A DNA stretch of 64,000 nucleotides, taken from Plantibacter sp. Leaf314 (lineage in GTDB: Bacteria > Actinomycetota > Actinomycetes > Actinomycetales > Microbacteriaceae). The notes under the pieces are model-generated. The model saw only the letters and a program-made list of their open reading frames with translations. It ran no database searches and was not told where the DNA came from. The stretch lies in NCBI RefSeq assembly GCF_001423185.1, contig NZ_LMOB01000001.1, forward strand, positions 1,595,889-1,659,888. Reading direction: 5' to 3'. The position numbers and the translations under genes were made by a program. Positions 8,026 through 16,029 of the stretch are shown here, in pieces. Within the stretch, counting starts at the first letter, position 1; each line of letters begins with the position of its first letter.

Positions 8026-8718
8026 TCACCGCAACGCCGGGACGAGGCGGCCGGACTCGAGGTGCAACCGCGCGTCGGCGTCCGTGACCGCGAGCGGATC
8101 ATGGGTCACCTCGACGACCGTCGCGCCCCGCTCCGCCTCCGCACGGAGGACCGCTCGGATCGCCCGCCCTGCGGCCAGGTCGAGGCCGACGGTCGGTTCG
8201 TCGAGCAGGAGGACGTCGGCTTCGCGGGCGAGCGCCTGCGCGACGAGGACCCGTTGACGCTGGCCGCCCGAGAGCTCCCCGAAGGAACGCGGCGCGAGGG
8301 GGAGGACGTCGAGGCGGTCGAGACTCGTGTCCACGAGGCGGCGATCACGGGCGTCGAGCCGCGCCCAGCGGTGACGGAGCGCCGGCCACCGCCCCATCGA
8401 CGCGACGTCGCGCGCGGTCACCGGGAAGTGTTCCGGCACGGCGCTCCGTTGCGGGACGTAGGCGAGGGACCGCCCGGCCAGGCCGTCGACCTCGCCGGTG
8501 ATCGGTTGATGGAGCCCGGCGAGGACCGCGAGCAGTGTCGACTTCCCGGCTCCGTTCGCACCGGTGACCACGGTGATCGCGCCCGAGCGGAGCTCGGCGG
8601 AGATCCTGTGGAGGACCCGCTGGCCGTCGTACTCGGCCGTCACCTGGCGGAGTCGGATGGTCACGACCCTCGGGCGGCCGGGCGCTGCCGGAACAGGACG
8701 GTTCGACGGGGTTCGCAT
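8026..8718 (-). CDS. aztA: Zinc ABC importer ATPase (AztA-like)
   Basis: 230-residue ATPase with Walker A GANGAGKST, Q-loop (YVPQRSAVP), signature LSGGQRQRV, Walker B VLLLDEPTVGLD and the H-loop histidine in VVEVTHD. It would energise zinc uptake through the divergently encoded permease. The gene stands back to back with aztB, with a Zur-type box in the 50-base gap. TAGGGT six bases before the ATG suggests a leaderless transcript. The azt assignment rests on its neighbours (permease, binding protein, AztD-like proteins); the ATPase alone would only be called a metal ABC ATPase. Confidence 0.85.
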   Translation of the reverse strand: MRTPSNRPVPAAPGRPRVVTIRLRQVTAEYDGQRVLHRISAELRSGAITVVTGANGAGKSTLLAVLAGLHQPITGEVDGLAGRSLAYVPQRSAVPEHFPVTARDVASMGRWPALRHRWARLDARDRRLVDTSLDRLDVLPLAPRSFGELSGGQRQRVLVAQALAREADVLLLDEPTVGLDLAAGRAIRAVLRAEAERGATVVEVTHDPLAVTDADARLHLESGRLVPALR

Positions 8719-8724
8719 GGCTTC

Positions 8725-8730
8725 ACCCTA
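8725..8730 (-). promoter_or_regulatory. Leaderless promoter -10 (TAGGGT) of aztA
   Basis: Minus-strand TAGGGT with a six-base gap to the aztA ATG. The spacer region upstream of it contains the Zur-type palindrome, so repressor binding would block RNA polymerase. Confidence 0.5.
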
Positions 8731-8737
8731 TCAATAC

Positions 8738-8752
8738 TGAGAATCATTTTCA
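8738..8752. promoter_or_regulatory. Zur-type zinc repressor box between aztA and aztB
   Basis: TGAGAATCATTTTCA, an inverted repeat of TGANAAT around a central C. It matches the TGAAAATCATTTTCA-like operators bound by actinobacterial Zur proteins, differing at one position. It is an AT-rich island in GC-rich DNA and lies exactly between the divergent -10 elements at 8725-8730 and 8755-8760, so one dimer could shut both promoters when zinc is plentiful. Confidence 0.8.
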
Positions 8753-8754
8753 TG

Positions 8755-8760
8755 TAGAGT
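8755..8760 (+). promoter_or_regulatory. Promoter -10 (TAGAGT) of the aztB operon
   Basis: TAGAGT ends eight bases before the aztB ATG; no ribosome site is visible, so the transcript should have a very short leader or none. The 17 bases upstream, the promoter spacer, are filled by the Zur-type box. Confidence 0.5.
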
Positions 8761-8768
8761 GCTCGACC

Positions 8769-9752
8769 ATGACCTGGATCACCGAGCCGTTCACCGCGGC
8801 CTTCCTTCTCCGCGCCCTCGTCGGCGGCGTGCTGGTGGCGGGGATCTGTGGGGTCGTCGGCACCTGGGTCGTGCTCCGAGGGCTCGCCTTCCTCGGCGAG
8901 GCGATGGCCCACGGCATGCTCCCCGGCGTCGCCACCGCAGCGCTGCTCGGCCTCCCGCCGGTCGCCGGGGCAGCCGTGAGCGCCGTGGTCATGAGCGCCG
9001 GTATCAGCCTCGTCTCCCGACGCGGCAGGCTCTCCCACGACACCTCCATCGGACTGCTCTTCGTCGGCATGCTGGCACTCGGGGTCATCATCGTCTCGTC
9101 GAGCCGATCGTTCGCGACCGACCTCACGGCGATCCTCTTCGGCGACATCCTCGCGATCCGGGACGCCGACCTGCTCGGCCTCGCCGTCGCCCTCCTCGTC
9201 ACGGTGCTCGTCGCGATCGCGTTCCACCGACCGTTCGTCGCCCTCGCGTTCGACCGCCGGGTCGCCGCGACGATGGGCCTCCGTCCGCGTCTCGCCCACG
9301 CAGCGCTCGTCGGCCTGGTGACCCTCGCCGTCGTCGCCTCCTACAGCGCCGTCGGCACACTGCTCGTCGTCGCGCTCCTCCTCGGCCCCGCGGTCGCCGC
9401 CGCCCACTGGGCACGATCCATCCCGCTCACCATGCTGCTCGCGACCGTCTTCGGCGCGCTGGCCGTCCTCCTCGGCCTGCTCGTCTCCTGGCACGGCGAC
9501 ACCGCCGCCGGGGCCTCGATCGCCGCCTGCTCGATCCTGCTCGCAGCCGCCTCGTGGGCCGTGCGGTCGCTCGTCGCACGCATCCGGCGGCCGGGCAGCC
9601 CCCACCTCGAACCATCGACCGATCCGACCCACCTGGAAAGCGCACCGTGCACCGACTCCCCCGACCGATCATCCGAACCGGCACTCCCCGGACCGACCGC
9701 CGCGGCCCCGGCCCCGCGCGGACCGCGCTCGCTCTCGGAGCGCTCGCGCTGA
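8769..9752 (+). CDS. aztB: Zinc ABC importer permease (AztB-like, ZnuB family)
   Basis: 327-residue membrane protein with about eight or nine helices, of the ABC-3 metal permease family (FLGEAMAHGMLPGVA and the SYSAVGTLLVVALLLGPA stretch are characteristic). After the last helix near residue 268 it carries a Pro/Ser-rich tail of about 55 residues that is not needed for the fold. The last 106 bases overlap the next gene in another frame and encode most of this tail. Second component of the zinc importer, paired with the ATPase encoded on the opposite strand. Confidence 0.88.
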   Translation: MTWITEPFTAAFLLRALVGGVLVAGICGVVGTWVVLRGLAFLGEAMAHGMLPGVATAALLGLPPVAGAAVSAVVMSAGISLVSRRGRLSHDTSIGLLFVGMLALGVIIVSSSRSFATDLTAILFGDILAIRDADLLGLAVALLVTVLVAIAFHRPFVALAFDRRVAATMGLRPRLAHAALVGLVTLAVVASYSAVGTLLVVALLLGPAVAAAHWARSIPLTMLLATVFGALAVLLGLLVSWHGDTAAGASIAACSILLAAASWAVRSLVARIRRPGSPHLEPSTDPTHLESAPCTDSPDRSSEPALPGPTAAAPAPRGPRSLSERSR

Positions 9753-10969
9753 CCCTCACCGCCTGTGCCCCGCCCGGCGGGGCGTCGCCGACCCCCACCG
9801 CCACCGGCGAGGCGCGTGGCCACGGCTACGTCGAGGGTGCGAGCGAACTCCCCGAGCCGCAACTGCACCTCGCGACGGCCGACCAGGCCGGCACCGTGGA
9901 ACTGACCGACCTCCTCAGCGAGGAGCGCACGACGATCGCCGAGCTCGGCCCGCTCGCAGCGCTCACGGGCGACGGGCGGTTCGTGGCCGCGCACTCCGAG
10001 CCCGCGGGGACCGTCACGATCATCGACACCGGTGTGTGGACGGTCGACCACGAGGACCACCAGCACTACTACCGGGCCGAGCCGCGCGTGGTCGGCGAGG
10101 TCGAGGGTGACGGACCTGCGGACGTCATCGCCGGCTCGACGACGACCGCCGTGCGGTTCGCGGGCTCGGGCGAGACCGTCCTCCTCGACACCGCCGCGCT
10201 CGGCACGGGCGACATCGCCGAGTCCGGGCGGATCGAGAGCTCCCCCGGCGCCCCCGGGCTGGCCGTCCCGATCGGCGAGACCGTCATCGCCACCGACGGC
10301 AGCGGGAGGCTGCGCGTCCACGGCACTGACGGTGAACTCCTCGACCCCGCGTCGACATCCGTGGCCGCGGCCGACGTCGTGCTCGCCGGCTGCACCGAAC
10401 CGGCCGGCAGCATCGCGACCAACGTCGGCGTCGTCATCGGCTGCGCCGAGGGCGCGCTCCTCGCCGTCGTCGACCGCAGTTCGAGTGACCCCGACCCGGT
10501 CCCCGCCTTCGAGGCGATCCCGTACCCGCAGGCCGTCTCCGCCGACGAGCGCGCGACGTCCTTCCATGCACGTCCCGGTCGCCCGACCGTCGCCGCCGTC
10601 GCCGGCACCTCCGGCGCCTGGCTCCTCGACACCCGCGAACGCCGTTGGGCACTGCTGCCGACCCCCACACCCCTACGACTGGTCACCGCCGTGGACGACC
10701 GCGACCAGCACGTCGTCGGCCTGACGACGACCGGCGACCTCCTCATCGTCGACGGTGCCACCGGTGCCGTGTCCGGGTCTGCGACCGCGCTGGCGGGCGC
10801 GCCCGACCTCGCCGCCGGGGTCCAGCTGGAGGTCGACCAGAACCGCGCCTACCTCAACCTCCCGAGCTCCCGCACCGTGGTCGAGATCGACTACGGCGAT
10901 GCCGCGCGGATCGCCCGCACGTTCACCTTCGACACGCCACCGGCGTTCTTCGCCGAGACGGGACGCTGA
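9647..10969 (+). CDS. AztD-like zinc metallochaperone lipoprotein, copy 1
   Basis: 440 residues from a GTG with GGAAAG upstream. The signal peptide ends in the lipobox LTAC (Cys 40); no other start codon exists between 9647 and the signal peptide, so the 106-base overlap with aztB appears real. The mature part is beta-propeller-like. The histidine motif HEDHQHYY (about 135-142, after DTGVWTVD) matches the zinc-binding loop expected of AztD proteins. The later segment that in copy 2 reads CPSVHGE is here CTEPAGS, without the histidine, and the GHVVRH segment is also lost; the two cysteines (C249, C266) remain. It probably hands zinc to AztC outside the membrane. Confidence 0.75.
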   Translation: MHRLPRPIIRTGTPRTDRRGPGPARTALALGALALTLTACAPPGGASPTPTATGEARGHGYVEGASELPEPQLHLATADQAGTVELTDLLSEERTTIAELGPLAALTGDGRFVAAHSEPAGTVTIIDTGVWTVDHEDHQHYYRAEPRVVGEVEGDGPADVIAGSTTTAVRFAGSGETVLLDTAALGTGDIAESGRIESSPGAPGLAVPIGETVIATDGSGRLRVHGTDGELLDPASTSVAAADVVLAGCTEPAGSIATNVGVVIGCAEGALLAVVDRSSSDPDPVPAFEAIPYPQAVSADERATSFHARPGRPTVAAVAGTSGAWLLDTRERRWALLPTPTPLRLVTAVDDRDQHVVGLTTTGDLLIVDGATGAVSGSATALAGAPDLAAGVQLEVDQNRAYLNLPSSRTVVEIDYGDAARIARTFTFDTPPAFFAETGR

Positions 10970-10971
10970 CC

Positions 10972-11904
10972 ATGCGTGTGACCATCCCCCGCCAGACCAC
11001 CGTCCTCCGCACCGCAGCCGTGCTCGTGTCGGGCCTCGTGCTCGGCGCCGGTCTCACGAGCTGTGCGGCGAGCGCCGACGACCGCCCGCTGGTGGTGGCG
11101 ACGACCAACATCCTCGGTGACGTCGTCGGCGAACTCCTCGGCGAGCAGGCCGAGGTCATGACCCTCATGCCGCCGGACGCCGATCCGCACTCCTTCGAGA
11201 TCTCGGCCAAGGAGGCGGCTCGGATCACCGGTGCGCAACTGATCGTCTCGAACGGGCTGGGGCTCGAGGAGGGGCTCACCCAGCACCTCGAGACCGCGGC
11301 CGACGAGGGGGTGCCGCTCGTCGAGGCGGGGTCACTCGTCGACGTCCTCGAGACGGCGTCCGGCGCGGCCGATCCGCACTTCTGGACCGACCCGGTGCAG
11401 ATGGTCGCGGTCGTCGAAGGGGTCACCGAGGCCGTGATCGACGAGGTGCCCGGTGTCGACGCCGCCGAGGTGCGGTCGAACGCCGAGGCGTACACCGCGG
11501 AGCTCGAAGCGCTCGACGCGGAGATGGCCGAGGCCTTCGCCGCCATCCCGGTCGAGCAGCGGAAGCTCGTCACCAACCACCACGTGTTCGGTTACTTGGC
11601 CGCGCGGTACGACTTCGCGGTCGTCGGAGCCGTCATCCCGAGTGGCACGACGCTCGCGGCACCGAGCGCGTCCGACCTCGACGAGCTCGCCACCGCGATC
11701 GAGACGGCGGGGGTCCACACGATCTTCGCGGACTCCTCGCAACCCGACCGGCTCGTCCAGGTGCTCGCCGACGAGGCGGACGTCGACGTCGCCGTCGTCC
11801 CGCTCTTCACCGAGTCGTTGACCGCCGGATCGGGCGAAGCCCCCACCTACCTCACCATGATGCGCGCGAACACCGAGCGCATCGCCACCGGACTCTCGCC
11901 GTGA
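10972..11904 (+). CDS. aztC: Zinc ABC importer substrate-binding lipoprotein (AztC-like)
   Basis: 310-residue cluster A-I metal-binding protein. Lipobox LTSC places the lipidated cysteine at residue 31. Candidate zinc ligands fall at the family positions: H73 (DADPHSFE), H136 (AADPHFWTD), H203/H204 (TNHHVFGY) and D254 (IFADSSQ). It lacks the long His/Asp-rich loop of ZnuA, which fits AztC proteins that receive zinc from a partner AztD. The ATG follows the previous stop by two bases, so the genes are co-translated, and it sits between the two AztD-like genes. Confidence 0.9.
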   Translation: MRVTIPRQTTVLRTAAVLVSGLVLGAGLTSCAASADDRPLVVATTNILGDVVGELLGEQAEVMTLMPPDADPHSFEISAKEAARITGAQLIVSNGLGLEEGLTQHLETAADEGVPLVEAGSLVDVLETASGAADPHFWTDPVQMVAVVEGVTEAVIDEVPGVDAAEVRSNAEAYTAELEALDAEMAEAFAAIPVEQRKLVTNHHVFGYLAARYDFAVVGAVIPSGTTLAAPSASDLDELATAIETAGVHTIFADSSQPDRLVQVLADEADVDVAVVPLFTESLTAGSGEAPTYLTMMRANTERIATGLSP

Positions 11905-11933
11905 GCGGGCGTCCACGAACCCAGAAGGAAACC

Positions 11934-13181
11934 ATGCAGCAGCACCACCGCAGTCCCCTGGCCTCGCGCACGAAGCGCGGCCGGGCCACGTTCCTCGCCG
12001 TCGGCACCGCCGCGGCCCTCCTCCTCACCAGTTGCTCGACCGCGAGCGGTTCCGCACCGGACCCGAGCGTCTCCGCGTCCGACGGCCCGCAGAGCCGGAT
12101 CGCCCTCACCTACGACGGTGGCCTCCTCGTCGTCGACGCCGCCACCCTCGACGTCGTGGGCGACCTGCCGCTCGCCGGCTTCAACCGGGTGAACGCCGCC
12201 GGCGACGGCCGCCACGTGCTCGTCACGACGACGAAGGGCTTCCAGGTCCTCGACACCGGGACGTGGACGGACGAGGACGGCACCTCGAAGCAGGCCGAGC
12301 CGGTCCTGACGGACCTCGTGTTCCCCGCCGACACCGCCGGCCACGTCGTGCGTCACGCCGGGAAGACCATCCTCTTCGCCGACGGCTCCGGTGACACGAC
12401 GATCTTCGACAGCGCGGACCTCCTCGACGCCACCGACGAGCTGCCCGAGACCGAGACCGTCCCCTCGGAGGCCGCGCACCACGGCGTCGCCATCGAGCTC
12501 GAGGACGGCACCCTGCTGTCGACGATCGGTACCCCGGACGCCCGCACCGGTGTCCGGGTGCTCGACGAGTCGCGCACCGAGATCGCCCGCAACGAGCAGT
12601 GCCCCTCGGTCCACGGCGAAGGCACCGTCAAGGACGAGACCGTCGTCTTCGGGTGCAGCGACGGCGTCCTCGTCTACGACGACGGCGTCTTCACGAAGAT
12701 CCAGGCTCCGGACACCTACGGCCGGACCGGGAACCAGTACGTCAGCGAGACCTCGTCCATCGCGGTCGGCGACTACAACAGCGACCCCGACGCCGAGGGC
12801 TACGACCTCCGTCAGCTCGCGTTCACCGACACGGTCGCCAAGACGACGAAGATCGTCGACCTGCCCGAGGGCGTCGGCTACACCTGGCGCGACGTGGCCC
12901 GTGGGCCGAACGACGACGTCGTCGTCCTCGGCAACGACGGATCGCTGCACGTCCTCGACGAGCAGACCGGCGAGGTCACCGACACCATCGCCGTCATCGA
13001 CGCGTGGGAGCCGCCGGCCGAGTGGCAGGACGCCCACCCGGCACTGGTCGTCCACGACGGTGTCGCCTACGTGACCGACCCGGCGACGAAGACGCTCCAC
13101 GCCGTCGACCTCGCCTCGGGTGACATCACGACGGGTGAACTGCCCGGTGTCCCGAACGAGATCGCGGTCGTCACCGGCTGA
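11934..13181 (+). CDS. aztD: AztD-like zinc metallochaperone lipoprotein, copy 2
   Basis: 415 residues from an ATG with AGAAGGAA upstream. Signal peptide with lipobox LTSC (Cys 34), then a beta-propeller-type protein that follows the AztD pattern over its whole length (GHVVRHAGK at 136, EAAHHGVAIELEDG at 179, CPSVHGE at 223, FGCSDGVLVY at 239, YGRTGNQ, VIDAWEPPAEW, YVTDPATKTLHAVDLASGD). The loop after DTGTWT that in copy 1 is HEDHQHYY is here DEDGTSKQ with no histidine. It thus keeps one presumed metal motif and lacks the other. Last gene of the zinc operon, ending at a strong terminator. Confidence 0.85.
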   Translation: MQQHHRSPLASRTKRGRATFLAVGTAAALLLTSCSTASGSAPDPSVSASDGPQSRIALTYDGGLLVVDAATLDVVGDLPLAGFNRVNAAGDGRHVLVTTTKGFQVLDTGTWTDEDGTSKQAEPVLTDLVFPADTAGHVVRHAGKTILFADGSGDTTIFDSADLLDATDELPETETVPSEAAHHGVAIELEDGTLLSTIGTPDARTGVRVLDESRTEIARNEQCPSVHGEGTVKDETVVFGCSDGVLVYDDGVFTKIQAPDTYGRTGNQYVSETSSIAVGDYNSDPDAEGYDLRQLAFTDTVAKTTKIVDLPEGVGYTWRDVARGPNDDVVVLGNDGSLHVLDEQTGEVTDTIAVIDAWEPPAEWQDAHPALVVHDGVAYVTDPATKTLHAVDLASGDITTGELPGVPNEIAVVTG

Positions 13182-13194
13182 GGCCCGCAAGCCG

Positions 13195-13246
13195 AGAGCG
13201 CCCGTTCCGTCATGTGCTGGGATCCAGCCGACGGGACGGGCGCTCT
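13195..13246. terminator. Bidirectional terminator between aztD and the FtsX-type permease
   Basis: A 17-base stem (AGAGCGCCCGTTCCGTC at 13195-13211 with its complement at 13230-13246, one T/G wobble) encloses a smaller GCTGG-GAT-CCAGC hairpin. It lies between two convergent genes. Confidence 0.8.
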
Positions 13247-13267
13247 GCGTTGGAACACCGGGGATGG

Positions 13268-14662
13268 TCAGACGCGTTCCGGGGTCCCGAGCACCCGGGT
13301 GACGACCGGTCGGGTCGCGTGGAGCGCCGCCCAGACGAGGCCGATGCCGCCGACGAAGCATCCGACGATCACGAGGACCGACAGCGGGGCGAGGATGATG
13401 CTGATGCCCGCCATCGGCAGCACGAGGAGGACACCGAGTCCGGCCGAGCCGAGGGCGACGACCCGCAGCGGCAGCATGACGGCGCGGGTCCGAGCCCGCT
13501 CCATGACCTGCCGCGGCACTCCGAGGCGGTCGAGGCTGACGTACAGGTCTCGTCGGTCGAGCACCGCGGAGGCCTGGTTCACCCCGATGGAGCAGGCGAC
13601 CATGAGGAACGACGCGACGAGCGTGATGACGACGCCGGTGCGGATGTCGTCGATGAGGATGGCGCTCTCGCGATCGAGGTCGGCACCTCCGGCGGCGTCC
13701 ATGAGGGCGACGCCCGTGCCGGCGACGACGGCGACGAAGCTCGTCATCGCGACGCCGCTCACCTGCCGCCAGGCGGCCTTCGGCGACTCGAGGATGCTCC
13801 GGGCCGCGAGCAGCCGCTCCGGGGACGAGGCGCGCTTCGCCGATCCCCGCCCGATCATCCCGACGACCCAGGGGCCGATCAACCCGAGCACGCCGACGCC
13901 GGCGCCGAACCCCACGCCCAGGACGGCGACGATGGCGGCGACCTCCTGCAACCCGGTCACGACGGAGAGCAGGGCGTAGGCGACGAGGACCACGGCGGCA
14001 CCGATGACGACGCGCACCCAGTGCACGGTCGGCGCCTGCTGCTTCGTCCGGACCCCGAGCGGGCTCACGTTCACGGCACGCAGACCGATGGCCGCGCTGG
14101 CCGCCGCGAGGAGCGTGACACCGAGGACGACGGCCGCTGCGACCGGGACACCGACCCAGACGCCCTCGACGCCGATCGGCGAACCGCCGAACGGGATGAG
14201 GCCGACGAGCGGCAGCATGCCGAGGTACAGCACGATGCCGGCGAAGGAGCCGAGCAGGGCGACCGCGGCCGATTCGAGCACGGTCATCGCGGAGACGGTG
14301 CCGGGCGTCGCGCCGAGCAGCCGGAGGGTGGCGAGTCGGTCGTCGCGACGGCGCGCGGACAGGCGCGCGGCCGCTCCGCCGAGGGAGCCGAGCGGGACGA
14401 GCAGCAGCGCCAGGGCCAGCACGCTGAGCACCTGGTAGAGCAGGGCCGTCTCGCCGGTCCACCGCCAGAACATCATCGCGCCGCCGAGCACGGTGAGCAC
14501 GAGCGCCGTGGTGACCGCGAACGCGACCGCCGGGAGCACGATCGTCGCCGGGCTCTGGGCTCCCGGCCGGGCGAGCATCCAGGTGAGGCGGACGACGGGG
14601 CTCCGACCCGAGCCGGCGGGGACCGGTGTCCGCGGCGGAGCGGTGTCGACGACGGCGCTCAT
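13268..14662 (-). CDS. ABC exporter permease, FtsX/MacB-like
   Basis: 464 residues, about ten hydrophobic segments. It shows the arrangement of actinobacterial FtsX-domain permeases: a first FtsX-like unit (helices near 40, 75, 135 and 180), a middle part, and a second unit in the last 150 residues with LDRRDLYVSLDRLGVPRQVM as the cytoplasmic coupling segment. The same kind of segment (RRDDRLATLRLLGATPGTV) occurs in the first unit. Such transporters extract or export lipids, peptides or antibiotics; no substrate can be assigned. Start overlaps the ATPase stop by four bases. Confidence 0.85.
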   Translation of the reverse strand: MSAVVDTAPPRTPVPAGSGRSPVVRLTWMLARPGAQSPATIVLPAVAFAVTTALVLTVLGGAMMFWRWTGETALLYQVLSVLALALLLVPLGSLGGAAARLSARRRDDRLATLRLLGATPGTVSAMTVLESAAVALLGSFAGIVLYLGMLPLVGLIPFGGSPIGVEGVWVGVPVAAAVVLGVTLLAAASAAIGLRAVNVSPLGVRTKQQAPTVHWVRVVIGAAVVLVAYALLSVVTGLQEVAAIVAVLGVGFGAGVGVLGLIGPWVVGMIGRGSAKRASSPERLLAARSILESPKAAWRQVSGVAMTSFVAVVAGTGVALMDAAGGADLDRESAILIDDIRTGVVITLVASFLMVACSIGVNQASAVLDRRDLYVSLDRLGVPRQVMERARTRAVMLPLRVVALGSAGLGVLLVLPMAGISIILAPLSVLVIVGCFVGGIGLVWAALHATRPVVTRVLGTPERV

Positions 14663-15495
14663 GAGCGCGCGCCGTTCGGGACGACGCCGGTCTGCGGCTG
14701 CGGCTGCGGCGGGTACGGCTGGCCCTGCGGCTGCGGCGGGTACGGCTGGCCCTGCTGCGCCATCGGGTACGGCGGCTGCGGCGCGGGCGGCGCACTCAGC
14801 GGCCCCGCGTCCTGGCGTTGTCCGACGATGCGACCGTCGGCGAGACGGATCGTGCGCGAGCAGCGGGCAGCCACCGTCTCGTCATGCGTCACCAGGACGA
14901 GCGTCCGGCCCTGACCGGTGGTGGCGTGCAGGAGCGCACCCATCACGTCGGCCGAGGTGCGGGAGTCGAGCGCGCCCGTCGGCTCGTCGGCGAACACGAT
15001 GGGAGCGCCCGTCACCTGGGCACGCGCGATCGCGACGCGCTGCGCCTGCCCGCCGCTCAATTCGCCGATCCGGCGGCCTTCGAGACCGGCGAGGCCGAGG
15101 GCGGCGAGCCAGGCCGCCGCGCTCGACTCGGCCGCGGCGCGCGGGGTGCCGCCCAGCATGAGGGCGATGGCGACGTTCTCGACGGCCGTCAGCTCGGGGA
15201 TGAGCAGGCCCTGCTGGAAGACGAACCCGAACGACTCGCGCCGCAACTGCGAGCGTCGCTTCTCGTCGAGCTGGTCGACGCGGACGACACCCGTCGGGGT
15301 GCTGAAGGCGATCGAACCGGTGTCCGGGGTGACGATCCCGGCGAGCGCGTGCATGAGGGTGGTCTTGCCGGAGCCGGAGGCGCCCATGATGGCGACCGAC
15401 TCGCCCGGGAGGATGTCCAGGTCGACGCCGGCGAGGGCGAAGGTGGCCCCGTACTGTTTCGTGAGTCCGCGGGCGGAGAGGATCGAAGTGTTCAT
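14659..15495 (-). CDS. ABC exporter ATPase, LolD/MacB-like
   Basis: 278 residues. Walker A GASGSGKTT, Q-loop FVFQQGLLIPEL, signature LSGGQAQRVAIARA, Walker B PIVFADEPTGALD, H-loop in LVLVTHDE. After residue 225 comes an unusual Pro/Gln-rich tail with two near-identical GQPYPPQPQ units. The ATG has CACGAT six bases upstream and no good ribosome site, so a leaderless start is likely. Works with the permease encoded directly downstream. Confidence 0.9.
   Translation of the reverse strand: MNTSILSARGLTKQYGATFALAGVDLDILPGESVAIMGASGSGKTTLMHALAGIVTPDTGSIAFSTPTGVVRVDQLDEKRRSQLRRESFGFVFQQGLLIPELTAVENVAIALMLGGTPRAAAESSAAAWLAALGLAGLEGRRIGELSGGQAQRVAIARAQVTGAPIVFADEPTGALDSRTSADVMGALLHATTGQGRTLVLVTHDETVAARCSRTIRLADGRIVGQRQDAGPLSAPPAPQPPYPMAQQGQPYPPQPQGQPYPPQPQPQTGVVPNGARS
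14690..14771. repeat. In-frame tandem repeat encoding the Pro/Gln-rich ATPase tail
   Basis: Two adjacent copies of a roughly 30-base unit (plus-strand motif CTGCGGCGGGTACGGCTGGC) encode the QGQPYPPQPQ repeats at the ATPase C-terminus. Copy number could change without breaking the frame. Confidence 0.7.
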
Positions 15496-15597
15496 GATCC
15501 CATCGTGCGCGGGAGGCCCGGTGCGGCGCGTCGGCCGGGCGATGCACGCTGCCCGGTGCCGGTCATCCGCGAGGTGGACCCGGGGTCGGCCGCGAGG

Positions 15598-15900
15598 TCA
15601 GACGCCGCGGCGGCGGTACTGCGCGAAGAGGGCCGCGTCGGCCGCCCAACCGGCGCCGAGGAAGCGGAGACCCGAGCCTGTGTCGGTGGCGTCACCCGAG
15701 GACGCTGGTGACGGCGTCGCCGAGAGGTCGACACCCGCAGCACCGGCGGCGACGTGCGCCGAGGCGCGGACGCGCTCGGCGACCTCCACGGGTGCAGGAT
15801 CCTCCTCGACCACACCCTGCACCGGGACCGGCAGCGGGACCGCCCGCAGTGGAGCGGTGACCCGGGTGTGGACGGCGTGCGACTGGGTGATGGAGGACAT
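15598..15900 (-). CDS. Small hypothetical protein (100 residues)
   Basis: No family recognised. The first 75 residues are Val/Ala/Pro/Glu-rich and probably unstructured; the last 25 (LRFLGAGWAADAALFAQYRRRGV) look like an ordered amphipathic ending with a basic tail. No signal peptide and no membrane helix. The start at 15900 is preferred because it is preceded by GCACGATGGGAGC, nearly the same sequence as before the ABC ATPase start (GCACGATGGGATC), implying matched leaderless promoters. A GTG at 15984 would give a 128-residue form. Confidence 0.5.
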   Translation of the reverse strand: MSSITQSHAVHTRVTAPLRAVPLPVPVQGVVEEDPAPVEVAERVRASAHVAAGAAGVDLSATPSPASSGDATDTGSGLRFLGAGWAADAALFAQYRRRGV

Positions 15901-16029
15901 GCTCCCATCGTGCCGAGCGGCCATCCCCGACACATCCCGCAGTCGGGTGATCCTCGTCGGCGCGGACTCATCCTCCGGTACCACACGAGTGTCGGAGCGC
16001 GCGCCCCGCCCCGGCGGAGCGGGGCGGGA

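Noticed and set aside
11847..14795. A 982-codon minus-strand frame across aztD and the FtsX-type permease.
   Set aside because: Arg/Gly/Asp-rich shadow of two well-supported genes; no recognisable protein pattern.
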